Assembly (NCBI RefSeq): GCF_030817595.1
Contig: NZ_JAUSZN010000001.1
Span: forward strand, 4,533,501-4,597,500
Source of the DNA: Neobacillus niacini
GTDB lineage: Bacteria; Bacillota; Bacilli; Bacillales; Cytobacillaceae
Direction: 5' to 3'
DNA: 64,000 nucleotides
Below the pieces are notes generated by a model. It worked only from the letters and a program-made list of their open reading frames with translations. It made no database searches and was not told the DNA's origin. The position numbers were made by a program, and so were the translations under genes. How positions within the stretch are numbered: the first letter of the stretch is position 1; the number at the start of each line of letters is the position of its first letter. Shown one piece after another: positions 32,662-41,294 of the stretch.

Positions 32662-33492
32662 CGGAAACTACGGAAATTTAGTATCGGCCAATTTGTCACC
32701 ATGTTAATGTTGGCCGCTTTTGCAATCGTCATCCTTTATCCGCTTCTTTGGATGGTTATCTCTTCGATGAAGAGCTATAATGAGATCTTCAATGATGTCT
32801 GGGGCTTACCAAGTACTTGGATTGTTGAAAACTACTCACTTGCCTGGTCAAAAGGTATATCCGGCTATTTTATGAATAGTTTTTTCGTGACAAGTGTAAC
32901 CATTATTGCGGTTCTGATTATTGGCTCGATGGCGGCATTTGTACTGGCCAGATATAAGACAAGATGGATTGACATTGCGCTGATTTTTACCATCGGCGGA
33001 ATGATGATGAATCCACAGGTTGCCTTAATTCCATTGTTTAATATCCTTACGAATCTAGATTTAATCAATACCCATTGGGCGTTAATTTTAACGTATATCG
33101 CTTATCGATTGCCATTAACGATTTTGCTTTTGAGAGGGTATTTTTTAAGTATTCCAAAAGAACTGGAAGAGTCAGCCATTATTGATGGATGTACGGAATT
33201 CGGTATCTATCGAAGAATCTATTTGCCGATGTCCGTGCCAATTTTGTTGACAACGATCGTACTAACTGCATTCTTTGCATGGAATGAGTTCTTATTTGCT
33301 ACAGTCTTTATTGATTCGGAAACATTGAAAACAATTCCATCAGGATTAATGAACTTTAGGGATGCTTTACGGACAGATTGGGGCGTACTCCTTGCGGGGA
33401 TGGTACTCGCTTCGCTTCCAATGATTGCGCTGTTAATCTTCTTGCAAAAGTATCTAGTTCAAGGACTATCTGAAGGTTCTGTAAAAGGTTAA
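32614..33492 (+). CDS. frlM: ABC transporter permease, fructosamine uptake
   Basis: 292 residues from ATG 32614 (AAAGGATG 8 nt upstream); ATG 32605, overlapping the frlN stop, is the alternative. MalG-type with six helices; the EAA loop is ESAIIDGCTEFGIYRRIYLPM. The first 48 bp are a perfect tandem duplication of 24 bp except the first base, giving MEQVIKPS-VEQVIKPS, so both copies begin with a usable start codon. No ATPase gene is in the cluster, so a shared MsmX-type ATPase must serve it. Confidence 0.9.
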   Translation: MEQVIKPSVEQVIKPSRKLRKFSIGQFVTMLMLAAFAIVILYPLLWMVISSMKSYNEIFNDVWGLPSTWIVENYSLAWSKGISGYFMNSFFVTSVTIIAVLIIGSMAAFVLARYKTRWIDIALIFTIGGMMMNPQVALIPLFNILTNLDLINTHWALILTYIAYRLPLTILLLRGYFLSIPKELEESAIIDGCTEFGIYRRIYLPMSVPILLTTIVLTAFFAWNEFLFATVFIDSETLKTIPSGLMNFRDALRTDWGVLLAGMVLASLPMIALLIFLQKYLVQGLSEGSVKG

Positions 33493-33509
33493 AGAAAGGG
33501 TGAGCACGT

Positions 33510-34328
33510 GTGAAGATTATTGCAATTGGAGATAATGTGGTAGATTGTTACTTGGATCAGGGGAAGTATTATCCTGGCGGTAACTGTGTCAATGTCGCTG
33601 TAAATTGTAAGCGTTCAGGAGCGGAAGATGTCAGTTATATTGGGATTTTTGCCACGGACGATAAAGCAGACCATTTGAAAAACGTACTTGAGCTGGAAGG
33701 TATTCCTTATCACCGCTCACGTATGGCAGAAGGAATCAGTGGACAACCCCGCGTAAATCTTACCGAGGATGGCGATCGTGTATTTGTGGGCGGACCAAAG
33801 AATACGGTTCAACATATTTTGAAATTAAGACTTACCCCTGAGGACTATGAATATATTAAAGAGTTTGATGTTGCTCATACTAGCTGCTATAGTTCAATGG
33901 AAGAAGAACTTCCGGGCTTGGCGCAGCATATTAACGTATCCTACGATTTCTCGGATAAATATAATGCCGCCCAGCTTGAAAAAGTTTGTCCTTATATCAA
34001 ACATGGGTTTTTCTCAGGAGCTCATTTAAGTGATGAGGAGCTTGAGAATTTAGTAGAGAAGCTAGGGAAATATGATTTGGAAACAATCGGTATTACTAGA
34101 GGTTCCAAGCCTGCTATTTTTCTCCACAGGGGAAAAAGGTATAGTCAAGAAGTGTTTGAAACCGAAATCGTTGATACAATGGGAGCAGGTGATAGTTTTA
34201 TCGCTGGGTTTTTAACAGCGATATACAAGCAGAAAGACATGAAGGAAGCCTTAGTCTTTGCCGCTGAACGAGCTAGCATTACTTGTGGGTTTTATGGCGG
34301 GTTCGGCTACCCGAAGGATTTGGAATAG
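33510..34328 (+). CDS. frlD: Fructosamine 6-kinase
   Basis: PfkB-family kinase that phosphorylates incoming fructosamine at C6 before FrlB cleaves it. 272 residues, GTG start with AAAGGGTGAG. N-terminal GDNVVDCYLDQGKYYPGGNCVNVAV and the C-terminal catalytic DTMGAGDSFIAGFL are both family signatures. Last structural gene of the operon. Confidence 0.92.
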   Translation: MKIIAIGDNVVDCYLDQGKYYPGGNCVNVAVNCKRSGAEDVSYIGIFATDDKADHLKNVLELEGIPYHRSRMAEGISGQPRVNLTEDGDRVFVGGPKNTVQHILKLRLTPEDYEYIKEFDVAHTSCYSSMEEELPGLAQHINVSYDFSDKYNAAQLEKVCPYIKHGFFSGAHLSDEELENLVEKLGKYDLETIGITRGSKPAIFLHRGKRYSQEVFETEIVDTMGAGDSFIAGFLTAIYKQKDMKEALVFAAERASITCGFYGGFGYPKDLE

Positions 34329-34337
34329 CATAAATGT

Positions 34338-34375
34338 TATAGCCTTACGCCATCAGGTAAAGGCTATTATTTTTC
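34338..34375 (+). terminator. Terminator of the frl operon
   Basis: ATAGCCTT/AAGGCTAT hairpin followed by a T-rich tract. Confidence 0.85.
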
Positions 34376-34457
34376 TTTGAGAACTAGTTTTGGAGTCGTT
34401 TTCTTATTATAATTACTATAATTACTAAAAATTTGAAAATTACAGAAGAGGTAACTT

Positions 34458-35225
34458 ATGAATAAGGAAAAATCGGTTGAAACAGAGAGCCCAGTGTTTT
34501 TGTATGATCAGGTAAAGCATGGCATTATGGAAATGATTAATACGGGAAAAATAGTTTCCGGCCAAAGACTGCCGAATGAGAAGGAATTATGTGAAGCCTT
34601 CGACACAAGCAGAATTACCATTAGGCGAGCGTTGAAGGAACTTGCAAGTGAAGGGGTCATTGAAATCATTCATGGAAAAGGGACCTTTGTCAAAAACGTG
34701 AAACAAAAAATCCATATTCTTAATTTGCAAGGCTTTTCGGAATTGTCAGTAGCGGCAGGGGATGGCAATTTCTCAAAAGAAATTTTGGTCAATCAAATTG
34801 AAACCGCTGACAATGAGCTTATGCAGTATTTTGAACGTAATGAGCCATTTGAGGTGGTGAAGCTTGTGCGACTAATAAAGGATGGAAACAATATCTTTAG
34901 TGTTGACTTTGCCTATTTACCATGTGATATCTACCCTGGCATTTCTGAAAAAATAAAGGATAATGTTTCAACCTTTAAAGTTATACATGATGATTACGGA
35001 ATAAAGTTCGGCAAAGCGCGGAAGGAAATGGAGTTTATTCTTCCTCCTCAAGATTTAAGCAAGCTTCTTCAAGTCTCTCGAATGGAAACCGTTATTCAGG
35101 TTAAGAAAGTAATAAAGGATGATCATGAAAGACCGGTACATTACTCCGTGTACTACCTCCTTGCTAATAAAGTAAACTTCTATATTGACGTCGATATGGA
35201 CAGTGATCTTGATTTAACGAAATAA
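34458..35225 (+). CDS. frlR: GntR/HutC-type transcriptional regulator
   Basis: 255 residues. N-terminal winged helix (about 10-75: LYDQVKHGIMEMINTGKIVSGQRLPNEKEL, then TSRITIRRALKELASEGVIE) and a C-terminal UTRA effector domain. In B. subtilis FrlR represses frl genes and is divergent from them; here it is downstream in the same direction, with its own start region (TATAAT repeated at 34408 and 34417). The palindrome at 29131 is its likely operator. Confidence 0.88.
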   Translation: MNKEKSVETESPVFLYDQVKHGIMEMINTGKIVSGQRLPNEKELCEAFDTSRITIRRALKELASEGVIEIIHGKGTFVKNVKQKIHILNLQGFSELSVAAGDGNFSKEILVNQIETADNELMQYFERNEPFEVVKLVRLIKDGNNIFSVDFAYLPCDIYPGISEKIKDNVSTFKVIHDDYGIKFGKARKEMEFILPPQDLSKLLQVSRMETVIQVKKVIKDDHERPVHYSVYYLLANKVNFYIDVDMDSDLDLTK

Positions 35226-35231
35226 TGTAAA

Positions 35232-35274
35232 ACAAAGACCTTTGGCTTGTTGCATGGGTCTTTGTTGTTTTTAT
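35232..35274 (+). terminator. Intrinsic terminator after frlR
   Basis: AACAAAGACC/GGGTCTTTGTT then a T-rich tail. Confidence 0.88.
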
Positions 35275-35319
35275 ACAAATACTTCGTGATTCAAATCTTA
35301 GTATTTTTTGAGTTGGCGA

Positions 35320-35424
35320 GCAGGTAAGAGAACCAAATTGGCAGGTAGAGGAGGGGATTGTGCAGGTAGGGGATGAGGAGGAGGAAATTATGAGGGGATC
35401 TGAACCGGAAAAGTAGGAATATGA
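35320..35424. repeat. Degenerate 21-bp periodic array
   Basis: GCAGGTAAG, GCAGGTAGA and GCAGGTAGG start at 35320, 35341 and 35362. Two further 21-bp steps end in TGAACC-type bases (35401 and 35422). The tract is strongly purine-rich on the plus strand. No gene is associated. Confidence 0.65.
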
Positions 35425-35454
35425 ACCTTTTTTGGGGGAAGGAAAATGACGAGT

Positions 35455-35477
35455 GCCAGTCTTACGACTGGCTTTTT
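35455..35477 (+). terminator. Stand-alone terminator-like hairpin
   Basis: GCCAGTC/GACTGGC with a TTAC loop and five T, 230 bp past frlR with no open frame between. It may end a non-coding transcript or be a remnant. Confidence 0.6.
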
Positions 35478-35719
35478 ATAGGAGTTTAGTAGGATGTTGA
35501 TTATATTTATTCCTTTTTAATAGAAAGTTTTGAATGATTTGGTTTATTGTGAATATGATAGTGTTGATGGGTTGTACGATGTTGTTATTTAGATAATGAG
35601 TTTTTTGCTTGGTGTAAATCGATGTGTTTGTACGAAAGGGTACGATTTGATGTACTTTTTATGACAATTCTCACTGACAATAATAGGATTTTTGTTGTTA
35701 AATGTCGTTATAAGGAATA

Positions 35720-35780
35720 ATTTGGCTCTTGCGTCATCTCTGAAGTGATTTCAGGGAGCCTTTTCTGCGAGATCACGCAA
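35720..35780 (+). other. Nested stem-loop region
   Basis: GGCTC (35723)/GAGCC with inner CTGAA/TTTCAG and TTTT makes a terminator-like fold. TTGCGTCATCTC (35729-35740) can alternatively pair with GAGATCACGCAA (35768-35779), 11 of 12 bases. The two folds compete, as in an attenuator. Confidence 0.5.
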
Positions 35781-35828
35781 ACGCTCAAGGGTGGTGGGCC
35801 CCTTGTATCGACAAACCAGGCTGCGGAC

Positions 35829-35979
35829 AAAATTGGAAATTCTATCGCCATGTGCTAACGCAGATTATGCTTCCGCTATCCGAGTCCGCTTGCAAAATTT
35901 CACATTCCAAGGCGTTTCTGAGAGCGAGCTCTCAAAAGCTTGTAATGTGAAATTTTGCGGCGATAGAATTTCCAATTTT
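35829..35979. repeat. 36-bp inverted repeat with a 42-nt interruption, upstream of nuo
   Basis: Outer arms 35829-35849 and 35959-35979 are perfectly complementary (21 bp). Inner arms 35892-35906 and 35944-35958 are perfectly complementary (15 bp). On the right the arms are contiguous; on the left a 42-nt segment (35850-35891) splits them. The loop holds TGAGAGC-GA-GCTCTCA. GGGTGGTG followed by TCGACA-type bases occurs on both sides (from 35789 and from 35984). Confidence 0.85.
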
Positions 35980-35994
35980 AATGGGGTGGTGTTG

Positions 35995-36037
35995 TCGACA
36001 CAAAGTTGTAACAGTGCTATAATGTTATCGGTTACAA
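35995..36037 (+). promoter_or_regulatory. nuo operon promoter with inverted repeat over the -10
   Basis: TCGACA (35995-36000), 17 bp, TATAAT (36018-36023) with an extended TGC before it. TTGTAAC (36006-36012) and GTTACAA (36031-36037) bracket the -10 and are a good operator candidate. A short AAATTTCAT/ATGAAAATTT hairpin follows in the leader. Confidence 0.75.
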
Positions 36038-36079
36038 ATTTCATTGTTATGAAAATTTACAACATTGGAGGGGATGGAC

Positions 36080-36454
36080 ATGGAACTTTTGAATTTATAT
36101 CAGAATAATTATCTGATAGTTTTTGTGTTCCTCTGTCTTGGGGTGCTGCTGCCGTTGGTGGCGTTATATTTAGGTAAACTTTTGCGTCCTCATAAGCCGA
36201 GTGTCGAGAAGTATACCACATATGAAAGCGGTATTGATCCATTTCACGATTCCCGTGTACAGTTCAATGTCCGCTATTATATTTTTGCCCTTATGTTTGT
36301 TATTTTTGATGTAGAGACTGTGTTTTTATATCCATGGGCGGTTGCCTATGATAAACTGGGAGTTTTTGCGTTAATTGAGATGCTGATTTTCGTAATTATG
36401 CTGTTGATTGGCTTAATCTACGCTTGGAAGAAGAAGGTGCTACGATGGACTTAA
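36080..36454 (+). CDS. nuoA: NADH-quinone oxidoreductase subunit A
   Basis: 124 residues, three membrane helices, with [24 protein letters not shown] as the conserved loop at the membrane-matrix-arm junction. ATG 36080 follows GGAGGGG by 6-7 nt; ATG 36074 and TTG 36065 are too close to it. First gene of nuoABCDHIJKLMN. Confidence 0.94.
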   Translation: MELLNLYQNNYLIVFVFLCLGVLLPLVALYLGKLLRPHKPSVEKYTTYESGIDPFHDSRVQFNVRYYIFALMFVIFDVETVFLYPWAVAYDKLGVFALIEMLIFVIMLLIGLIYAWKKKVLRWT

Positions 36455-36957
36455 AACTAGATGACCTTTCACCACAGGAAATGAAAGAATTAGAAAGAAA
36501 TGTGTTTTTTGCGACGCTAGAGCAAATTAAAGCATGGGCACGCAGTAATTCATTGTGGCCGATGACATTTGGTCTGGCTTGTTGTGCGATTGAAATGATG
36601 GGTACGGGCGGAGCTAACTATGACCTTGACCGATTTGGAACGATCTTCCGGACATCACCAAGGCAATCGGATTGTATGATTGTATCTGGTACGGTTACGA
36701 AGAAGATGGCGCCGATTGTCCGCCGTTTGTATGATCAAATGCCAGAGCCGAAATGGGTTATTGCGATGGGGTCTTGCGCAACTGCAGGAGGTCCGTATGT
36801 GAAGTCTTATTCTGTTGTTAAGGGTGTCGATCAAATCGTCCCTGTTGATGTTTATATCCCTGGATGCCCACCAAACCCGGCCGCATTAATTTATGGAATT
36901 AATAAATTAAAGGAAAAGATTCGCTATGAGGCGAAGACTGGGAAGAAGGTGATCTAA
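36445..36957 (+). CDS. nuoB: NADH-quinone oxidoreductase subunit B
   Basis: 170 residues, holds the terminal cluster N2. Ligands are Cys46-Cys47 (LACCAIEMM), Cys111 (GSCATAGG) and Cys141 (PGCPPNP). Start ATG 36445 overlaps the nuoA end by 10 nt, with AAGAAGGTG upstream. Confidence 0.96.
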   Translation: MDLKLDDLSPQEMKELERNVFFATLEQIKAWARSNSLWPMTFGLACCAIEMMGTGGANYDLDRFGTIFRTSPRQSDCMIVSGTVTKKMAPIVRRLYDQMPEPKWVIAMGSCATAGGPYVKSYSVVKGVDQIVPVDVYIPGCPPNPAALIYGINKLKEKIRYEAKTGKKVI

Positions 36958-36960
36958 CCG

Positions 36961-38466
36961 ATGAGCGGGGAGAAGGATCTCGATCAATTAAAAAGAGAAG
37001 CGGCTGAGAAAGCGAAGGCGGCAGCGTTAGCGAAGCGTCAGGCAAAGGCAGCAGGAGAATCTCAAGGTGCACAGAAACAGGAGGACAAACCTTCTGAACA
37101 AACGCTTAGTCAGGTTGAGTTGCCAGCCCAACAAGAACAGCCAGCTGGAACACCAGCAGAAGATGGTGCAGACCTTGCGAAGAAAAAGGCAGCTGCAGCA
37201 GCGAAGGCAAAGGCGGCAGCACTGGCAAAGAAAAAGCGTGAAGGTATTGTGGAGGAAGAAGCTCCTGTTCCTGTTGAAGCAGTGGAAGGAACTACAGCAG
37301 CAACTGAAGCGCCAGAGGATGGGGCCGATCTTGCAAAACAGAAAGCTGCAGCAGTAGCAAAGGCAAAAGCGGCAGCAGCGGCGAAGCGGAAGGCGATGGA
37401 GTTAGCGGCAGGCAATACGCCGGCAGAAGAAACCCCAGCAGCAGAAGCTGAAACCAGCGATGCCGGTGACGACCTTGCGAAGAAAAAAGCAGCGGCAGTA
37501 GCGAAGGCAAAAGCGGCGGCGGCAGCGAAACGCAAAGCGATGGAGCTAGCGGGAGAATCAGCTCCTGCAGAAGAAACACCAGCGGCTGAAGCTGAAACCA
37601 GCGATAACGGTGATGACCTTGCGAAGAAAAAGGCTGCTGCGGTAGCAAAAGCGAAAGCAGCGGCAGCGGCGAAGCGTAAAGCAATGGAGCTTGCAGGTGA
37701 AGGTGCATCAGCGGAAGAATCTGCAGGAGATGACGCTAAGGCGAAAGCGGCAGCGGCGGCGAAGGCAAAAGCAGCGGCCGCAGTGAAAGCAAAGGCGGCA
37801 GCAGCGGCCAAAGCCAAGGCAACTGGAGCCGGTGAGGCAGACACTGCGGCGACTGGCGATGATGAAAAAGCGAAAGCGAAAGCAGCAGCAGTTGCCAAAG
37901 CGAAAGCGGCAGCAGCAGCGAAGGCAAAAGCAGCAGGCGCAGCAAAAGGTGGCGACGTATCGCCAGCCGATACGGCCGATCAACCATCACCAAATCAGCC
38001 TTTCTTAGACAAGTATAGAAAGGTTATCGAGGAAAATTTGGGTCCAGATGTTTTAGAAGATTCTTATATTAATAAATTATCGAAAGATGTTCCAACACTT
38101 GTTGCAAAGAAAGATACATATTTCAAGGTAGCTCAATTTTTGAAATATAATGAGCTCCTAGGGTTCGATTATCTCTCTGAGCTGCATGGAACAGATTTTG
38201 TCACACATATGGAAGTTTATGTTCACTTATTCTCATACAAAAATCGCCAATCAGTGGCGTTAAAAGTAAAGATTGACCGCGATGAACCAACAATCGAGTC
38301 CTTGCAGCCAATTTGGGCAGGAGCTAACTGGCCTGAGTGCGAAGCTTATGATTTACTAGGAATTAAGTTTACCGGACATCCGAATTTACATCGGATTATG
38401 CTAGGAGAAGATTGGGTTGGCCATCCACTGCGTAAAGATTATGAACCGTATGATGTGGAGGTGTAA
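36961..38466 (+). CDS. nuoC: NADH-quinone oxidoreductase subunit C with a long Ala/Lys repeat extension
   Basis: 501 residues, of which only about the last 155 (from KYRKVIEENLGPDVLEDSY) are the NuoC fold that binds NuoD at the quinone-site arm (conserved end GHPLRKDYEPYDVEV). The first 345 residues are repeats rich in Ala, Lys and Glu: DDLAKKKAAAVAKAKAAAAA, RKAMELAG, then an acidic AEETPAAEAETSD linker. At least two units are exactly 48 residues apart, followed by shorter AAAKAKA runs. The extension is predicted highly helical and charged, like a lysine-rich linker. The reading frame is open throughout. Confidence 0.93.
   Translation: MSGEKDLDQLKREAAEKAKAAALAKRQAKAAGESQGAQKQEDKPSEQTLSQVELPAQQEQPAGTPAEDGADLAKKKAAAAAKAKAAALAKKKREGIVEEEAPVPVEAVEGTTAATEAPEDGADLAKQKAAAVAKAKAAAAAKRKAMELAAGNTPAEETPAAEAETSDAGDDLAKKKAAAVAKAKAAAAAKRKAMELAGESAPAEETPAAEAETSDNGDDLAKKKAAAVAKAKAAAAAKRKAMELAGEGASAEESAGDDAKAKAAAAAKAKAAAAVKAKAAAAAKAKATGAGEADTAATGDDEKAKAKAAAVAKAKAAAAAKAKAAGAAKGGDVSPADTADQPSPNQPFLDKYRKVIEENLGPDVLEDSYINKLSKDVPTLVAKKDTYFKVAQFLKYNELLGFDYLSELHGTDFVTHMEVYVHLFSYKNRQSVALKVKIDRDEPTIESLQPIWAGANWPECEAYDLLGIKFTGHPNLHRIMLGEDWVGHPLRKDYEPYDVEV
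37170..37950 (+). repeat. Internal repeats in nuoC
   Basis: Units beginning GGTGA(C/T)GACCTTGCG at 37465 and 37609 are 144 bp apart, and a related unit begins near 37318. Downstream the repeat collapses to short GCNAAAGC-type triplets. Third-position differences between copies show that the protein, not the DNA, is being conserved. Confidence 0.85.
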
Positions 38467-38469
38467 CCA

Positions 38470-39570
38470 GTGATAAGAACAGAAGAAATGCTGCTAAACG
38501 TCGGTCCTCAGCATCCAAGTACGCACGGAGTATTCCGTCTTGTTGTCAAGATTGACGGGGAAATCATTACTGAAGCAACCCCAGTCATCGGTTATTTACA
38601 CCGCGGAACGGAAAAATTGGCCGAGAACCTGCAATATACACAAATAATCCCGTACACCGACCGGATGGACTATTTGTCAGCGATGACAAACAACTATGTC
38701 ATCTGTCATGCGGTGGAAACAATGATGGGTATCCAAGTTCCAGAACGTGCCGATTTCCTCCGTGTAATGGCAATGGAATTAGGGCGAATCGCCAGTCACC
38801 TGGTTGCATGGGGAACGTATATCCTTGACCTAGGTGCGACGAGCCCATTCATCTATGCTTTCCGTGACCGTGAAATGATTATCAATATGCTTAACGAATT
38901 ATCAGGTGCTCGTTTGACCTTCAACTATATGCGTGTTGGCGGGGTAAAGTGGGACGCACCAGAAGGCTGGGTCGACGGTGTAAGAGAATTTGTTCCTTAC
39001 CTGCGTGAACAGCTGAAAGGCTACCATAACCTTGTATCCGGAAATGAAATCTTTTTAGACCGTGTAAAAGGGGTTGGCGTTTATTCAAAGGAAGATGCCA
39101 TCAATTATTCACTCAGTGGTCCAAACCTTCGCAGTACCGGTGTGAAATGGGATTTACGTAAAGATGAGCCATATTCAATCTATGACCGTTTCGACTTCAA
39201 TGTTGTCACAAGGGATGAAGGAGATTGTTTGGCCCGTTACCATGTGCGCCTTGAAGAAATCGAAGAATCATTAAAAATCCTTGAACAGGCGTGTGAGCAA
39301 TTCCCTGCTGAAGGTGAGATTATGGCGAAGGTGCCAAAGATTATCAAAGCACCAAAAGGGGAAGCTTTTGTAAGAATTGAATCTCCTCGTGGAGAAATTG
39401 GCTGCTATATCTCAAGTGACGGTAAAAAAGAACCGTATCGCTTAAAGTTTAGGAGACCTTCATTCTATAATCTGCAAATTCTCCCGAAATTATTAGTAGG
39501 CGAAAACATTGCAAACTTGATTGCGATTTTAGGGGCAGTTGATATTGTCCTTGGGGAGGTGGACGGCTAA
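38470..39570 (+). CDS. nuoD: NADH-quinone oxidoreductase subunit D
   Basis: 366 residues, 49-kDa-type subunit forming the quinone pocket with NuoB. N-terminal NVGPQHPSTHGVFRLVV is the family signature and GYLHRGTEKLAE follows. The C-terminal LGEVDG is also typical. GTG start with GGAGGTG. The stop shares a base with the nuoH ATG (TAATG). Confidence 0.96.
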   Translation: MIRTEEMLLNVGPQHPSTHGVFRLVVKIDGEIITEATPVIGYLHRGTEKLAENLQYTQIIPYTDRMDYLSAMTNNYVICHAVETMMGIQVPERADFLRVMAMELGRIASHLVAWGTYILDLGATSPFIYAFRDREMIINMLNELSGARLTFNYMRVGGVKWDAPEGWVDGVREFVPYLREQLKGYHNLVSGNEIFLDRVKGVGVYSKEDAINYSLSGPNLRSTGVKWDLRKDEPYSIYDRFDFNVVTRDEGDCLARYHVRLEEIEESLKILEQACEQFPAEGEIMAKVPKIIKAPKGEAFVRIESPRGEIGCYISSDGKKEPYRLKFRRPSFYNLQILPKLLVGENIANLIAILGAVDIVLGEVDG

Positions 39571-40574
39571 TGATAGAGGATTTACTCCAATCCAGTCCAG
39601 GCTTGATGAACTTTGGAATCTTCTTTTTACTTGCCGTTGTCTTACTATTAGTAGTCTTAGGTTTCGTAACCTATGCGATATTAGCAGAGCGAAAGGTTTT
39701 AGGATACATGCAGGCCCGTCACGGCCCTAACCAGCTTGGCGGTAAGTGGGGATTATTACAGACGGTAGCGGACGTTCTTAAACTTTTATTAAAAGAAGAC
39801 GTTATTCCGAAGGCAGCCGACAGACCGCTATTTATCCTGGCACCAATCATTGCCTTTACTCCAGCTTTCATGGTACTGGCAACGATCCCATTCACAGACA
39901 AATTTCAATTTGCCGATATCGGAGTCGGGTTACTCTATTATATTGCCGTTTCAGGAATGACTGTATTTGGAATGGTACTCGGCGGCTGGGCGTCCAACAA
40001 TAAATACGCGCTTCTAGGGGGCATGCGTGCAGGCGCACAGATGATCTCCTACGAGATTCCGCTTGTTATGTCCGTTTTAGGTGTTATTTTGTTAACGGGA
40101 AGCTTGAATTTATCTGATATTGTACTTCAGCAGGAGCATGGCTGGTTCATTCTTTATCAACCGATTGCCTTTATCGTGTTTTTCATCGCATCGATTGCAG
40201 AATTAAACCGGACACCATTTGACCTTCCTGAATCAGAGAACGAACTGGTTGCAGGATACTTTGTTGAGTACTCAGGATTCCGTTGGGCATTCTTTATGCT
40301 CACCGAATATGTTTACATGTTTGCGATGTCATCATTGATTACCGTCATTTTCTTAGGCGGATGGCTGCCGCCGCTGGATATCTTAGGATTTATCCCTGGC
40401 GCAGTATGGTTTGCACTGAAATTTAGCGTCGTTGTCTTTGTTTACATGTGGTTACGGGCTACACTTCCACGTTTTAGAATCGACCGATTAATGGAATTTG
40501 CGTGGAAAGTACTATTCCCAGTCGCATTAGCAAACATTTTCTTAACAGCATTAATCAAAACATTATTTTTCTAA
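39570..40574 (+). CDS. nuoH: NADH-quinone oxidoreductase subunit H
   Basis: 334 residues, eight or more membrane helices, joins the quinone site to the proton path. ERKVLGYMQARHGPNQLGGKWGLLQ and AELNRTPFDLPESENELVAGY are strongly conserved loops. It is followed by a 300-bp gap holding a MITE-like element, unusual inside this operon. Confidence 0.95.
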   Translation: MIEDLLQSSPGLMNFGIFFLLAVVLLLVVLGFVTYAILAERKVLGYMQARHGPNQLGGKWGLLQTVADVLKLLLKEDVIPKAADRPLFILAPIIAFTPAFMVLATIPFTDKFQFADIGVGLLYYIAVSGMTVFGMVLGGWASNNKYALLGGMRAGAQMISYEIPLVMSVLGVILLTGSLNLSDIVLQQEHGWFILYQPIAFIVFFIASIAELNRTPFDLPESENELVAGYFVEYSGFRWAFFMLTEYVYMFAMSSLITVIFLGGWLPPLDILGFIPGAVWFALKFSVVVFVYMWLRATLPRFRIDRLMEFAWKVLFPVALANIFLTALIKTLFF

Positions 40575-40585
40575 ATATTATAAAA

Positions 40586-40769
40586 GGATTTGTTAAGGGT
40601 AATTGTGATTTTGCACCCTGTTGATTGGAGCGCAGGGCACGAAGACTCCTGCGGGAGTACGGGGCTGGGGAGACCCCACAGGCGCTTTTAGCGCCGAGGA
40701 GGCTCCCCGGCACGCCCGCGGAAAGCGAAGTGCCCGGAGCGGAAATCAACAGGCCTAATTAATACAGCA
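40586..40769 (+). mobile_element. MITE-like palindromic element, copy 2, inside the nuo operon
   Basis: 184 bp, the same length and layout as copy 1, with both termini degenerate (GGATTTGTTAAGGG and ATTAATACAGCA against GGCTGTGTTAAAGG and TTTAACACAGCC). No target duplication is visible. It lies between nuoH and nuoI, so it is cotranscribed and must fold in the mRNA. Confidence 0.75.
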
Positions 40770-40874
40770 AACTAAATAGAAACCTTATAGTGTGTTCGCG
40801 GTTGACTGAGCACCTCAAGGAATTTATAAACGATTAAAGTAAGCAATTTTTAAAATGAAAAAGGGGTGAAAAAC

Positions 40875-41294
40875 GTGCTTGGATTTACAAAAGGCTTGAA
40901 ATATACCCTAAAACAGCTAACGAAAGAAAAGGTAACCTATAATTATCCAGATGAGCCGCTGCCGCTGCCGGACCGCTTCCGCGGTATTCAAAAGTTCTAT
41001 CCGGAAAAGTGTATTGTGTGTAATCAGTGCATGAACATTTGCCCGACAGAATGTATTAATTTAACGGGTAAAAAACATCCGGATCCAACGAAAAAAGGAA
41101 AAATCATTGATACGTATGATATCAATTTTGAGATTTGTATCTTATGTGACCTTTGTACGGAGGTTTGCCCGACTGAAGCGATTGTCATGACCAATAACTT
41201 TGAGTTAGCGTCATACAGCCGTGATATGTTATTTAAAAACCTTGAGTGGTTAGACGAGAACGATGAAAACGTACGGCAGGTGAATAAACCATGA
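40875..41294 (+). CDS. nuoI: NADH-quinone oxidoreductase subunit I
   Basis: 139 residues with two 4Fe-4S sites: Cys46, 49, 52, 56 (CIVCNQCMNICP) and Cys88, 91, 94, 98 (CILCDLCTEVCP). GTG 40875 is chosen over GTG 40866 because AAGGGGTG ends just before it. In a complex without NuoEFG these clusters would be the entry side for electrons from an external donor. Confidence 0.95.
   Translation: MLGFTKGLKYTLKQLTKEKVTYNYPDEPLPLPDRFRGIQKFYPEKCIVCNQCMNICPTECINLTGKKHPDPTKKGKIIDTYDINFEICILCDLCTEVCPTEAIVMTNNFELASYSRDMLFKNLEWLDENDENVRQVNKP

Noticed and set aside
35791..36108. 105-codon open frame upstream of nuoA
   Set aside because: It runs through the long inverted repeat and the nuo promoter and lacks a ribosome site or protein-like composition.
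37110..37898. Long open frame on the minus strand
   Set aside because: It is the shadow of the Ala/Lys codon repeats of nuoC; all frames are open in such GC-rich triplet repeats.
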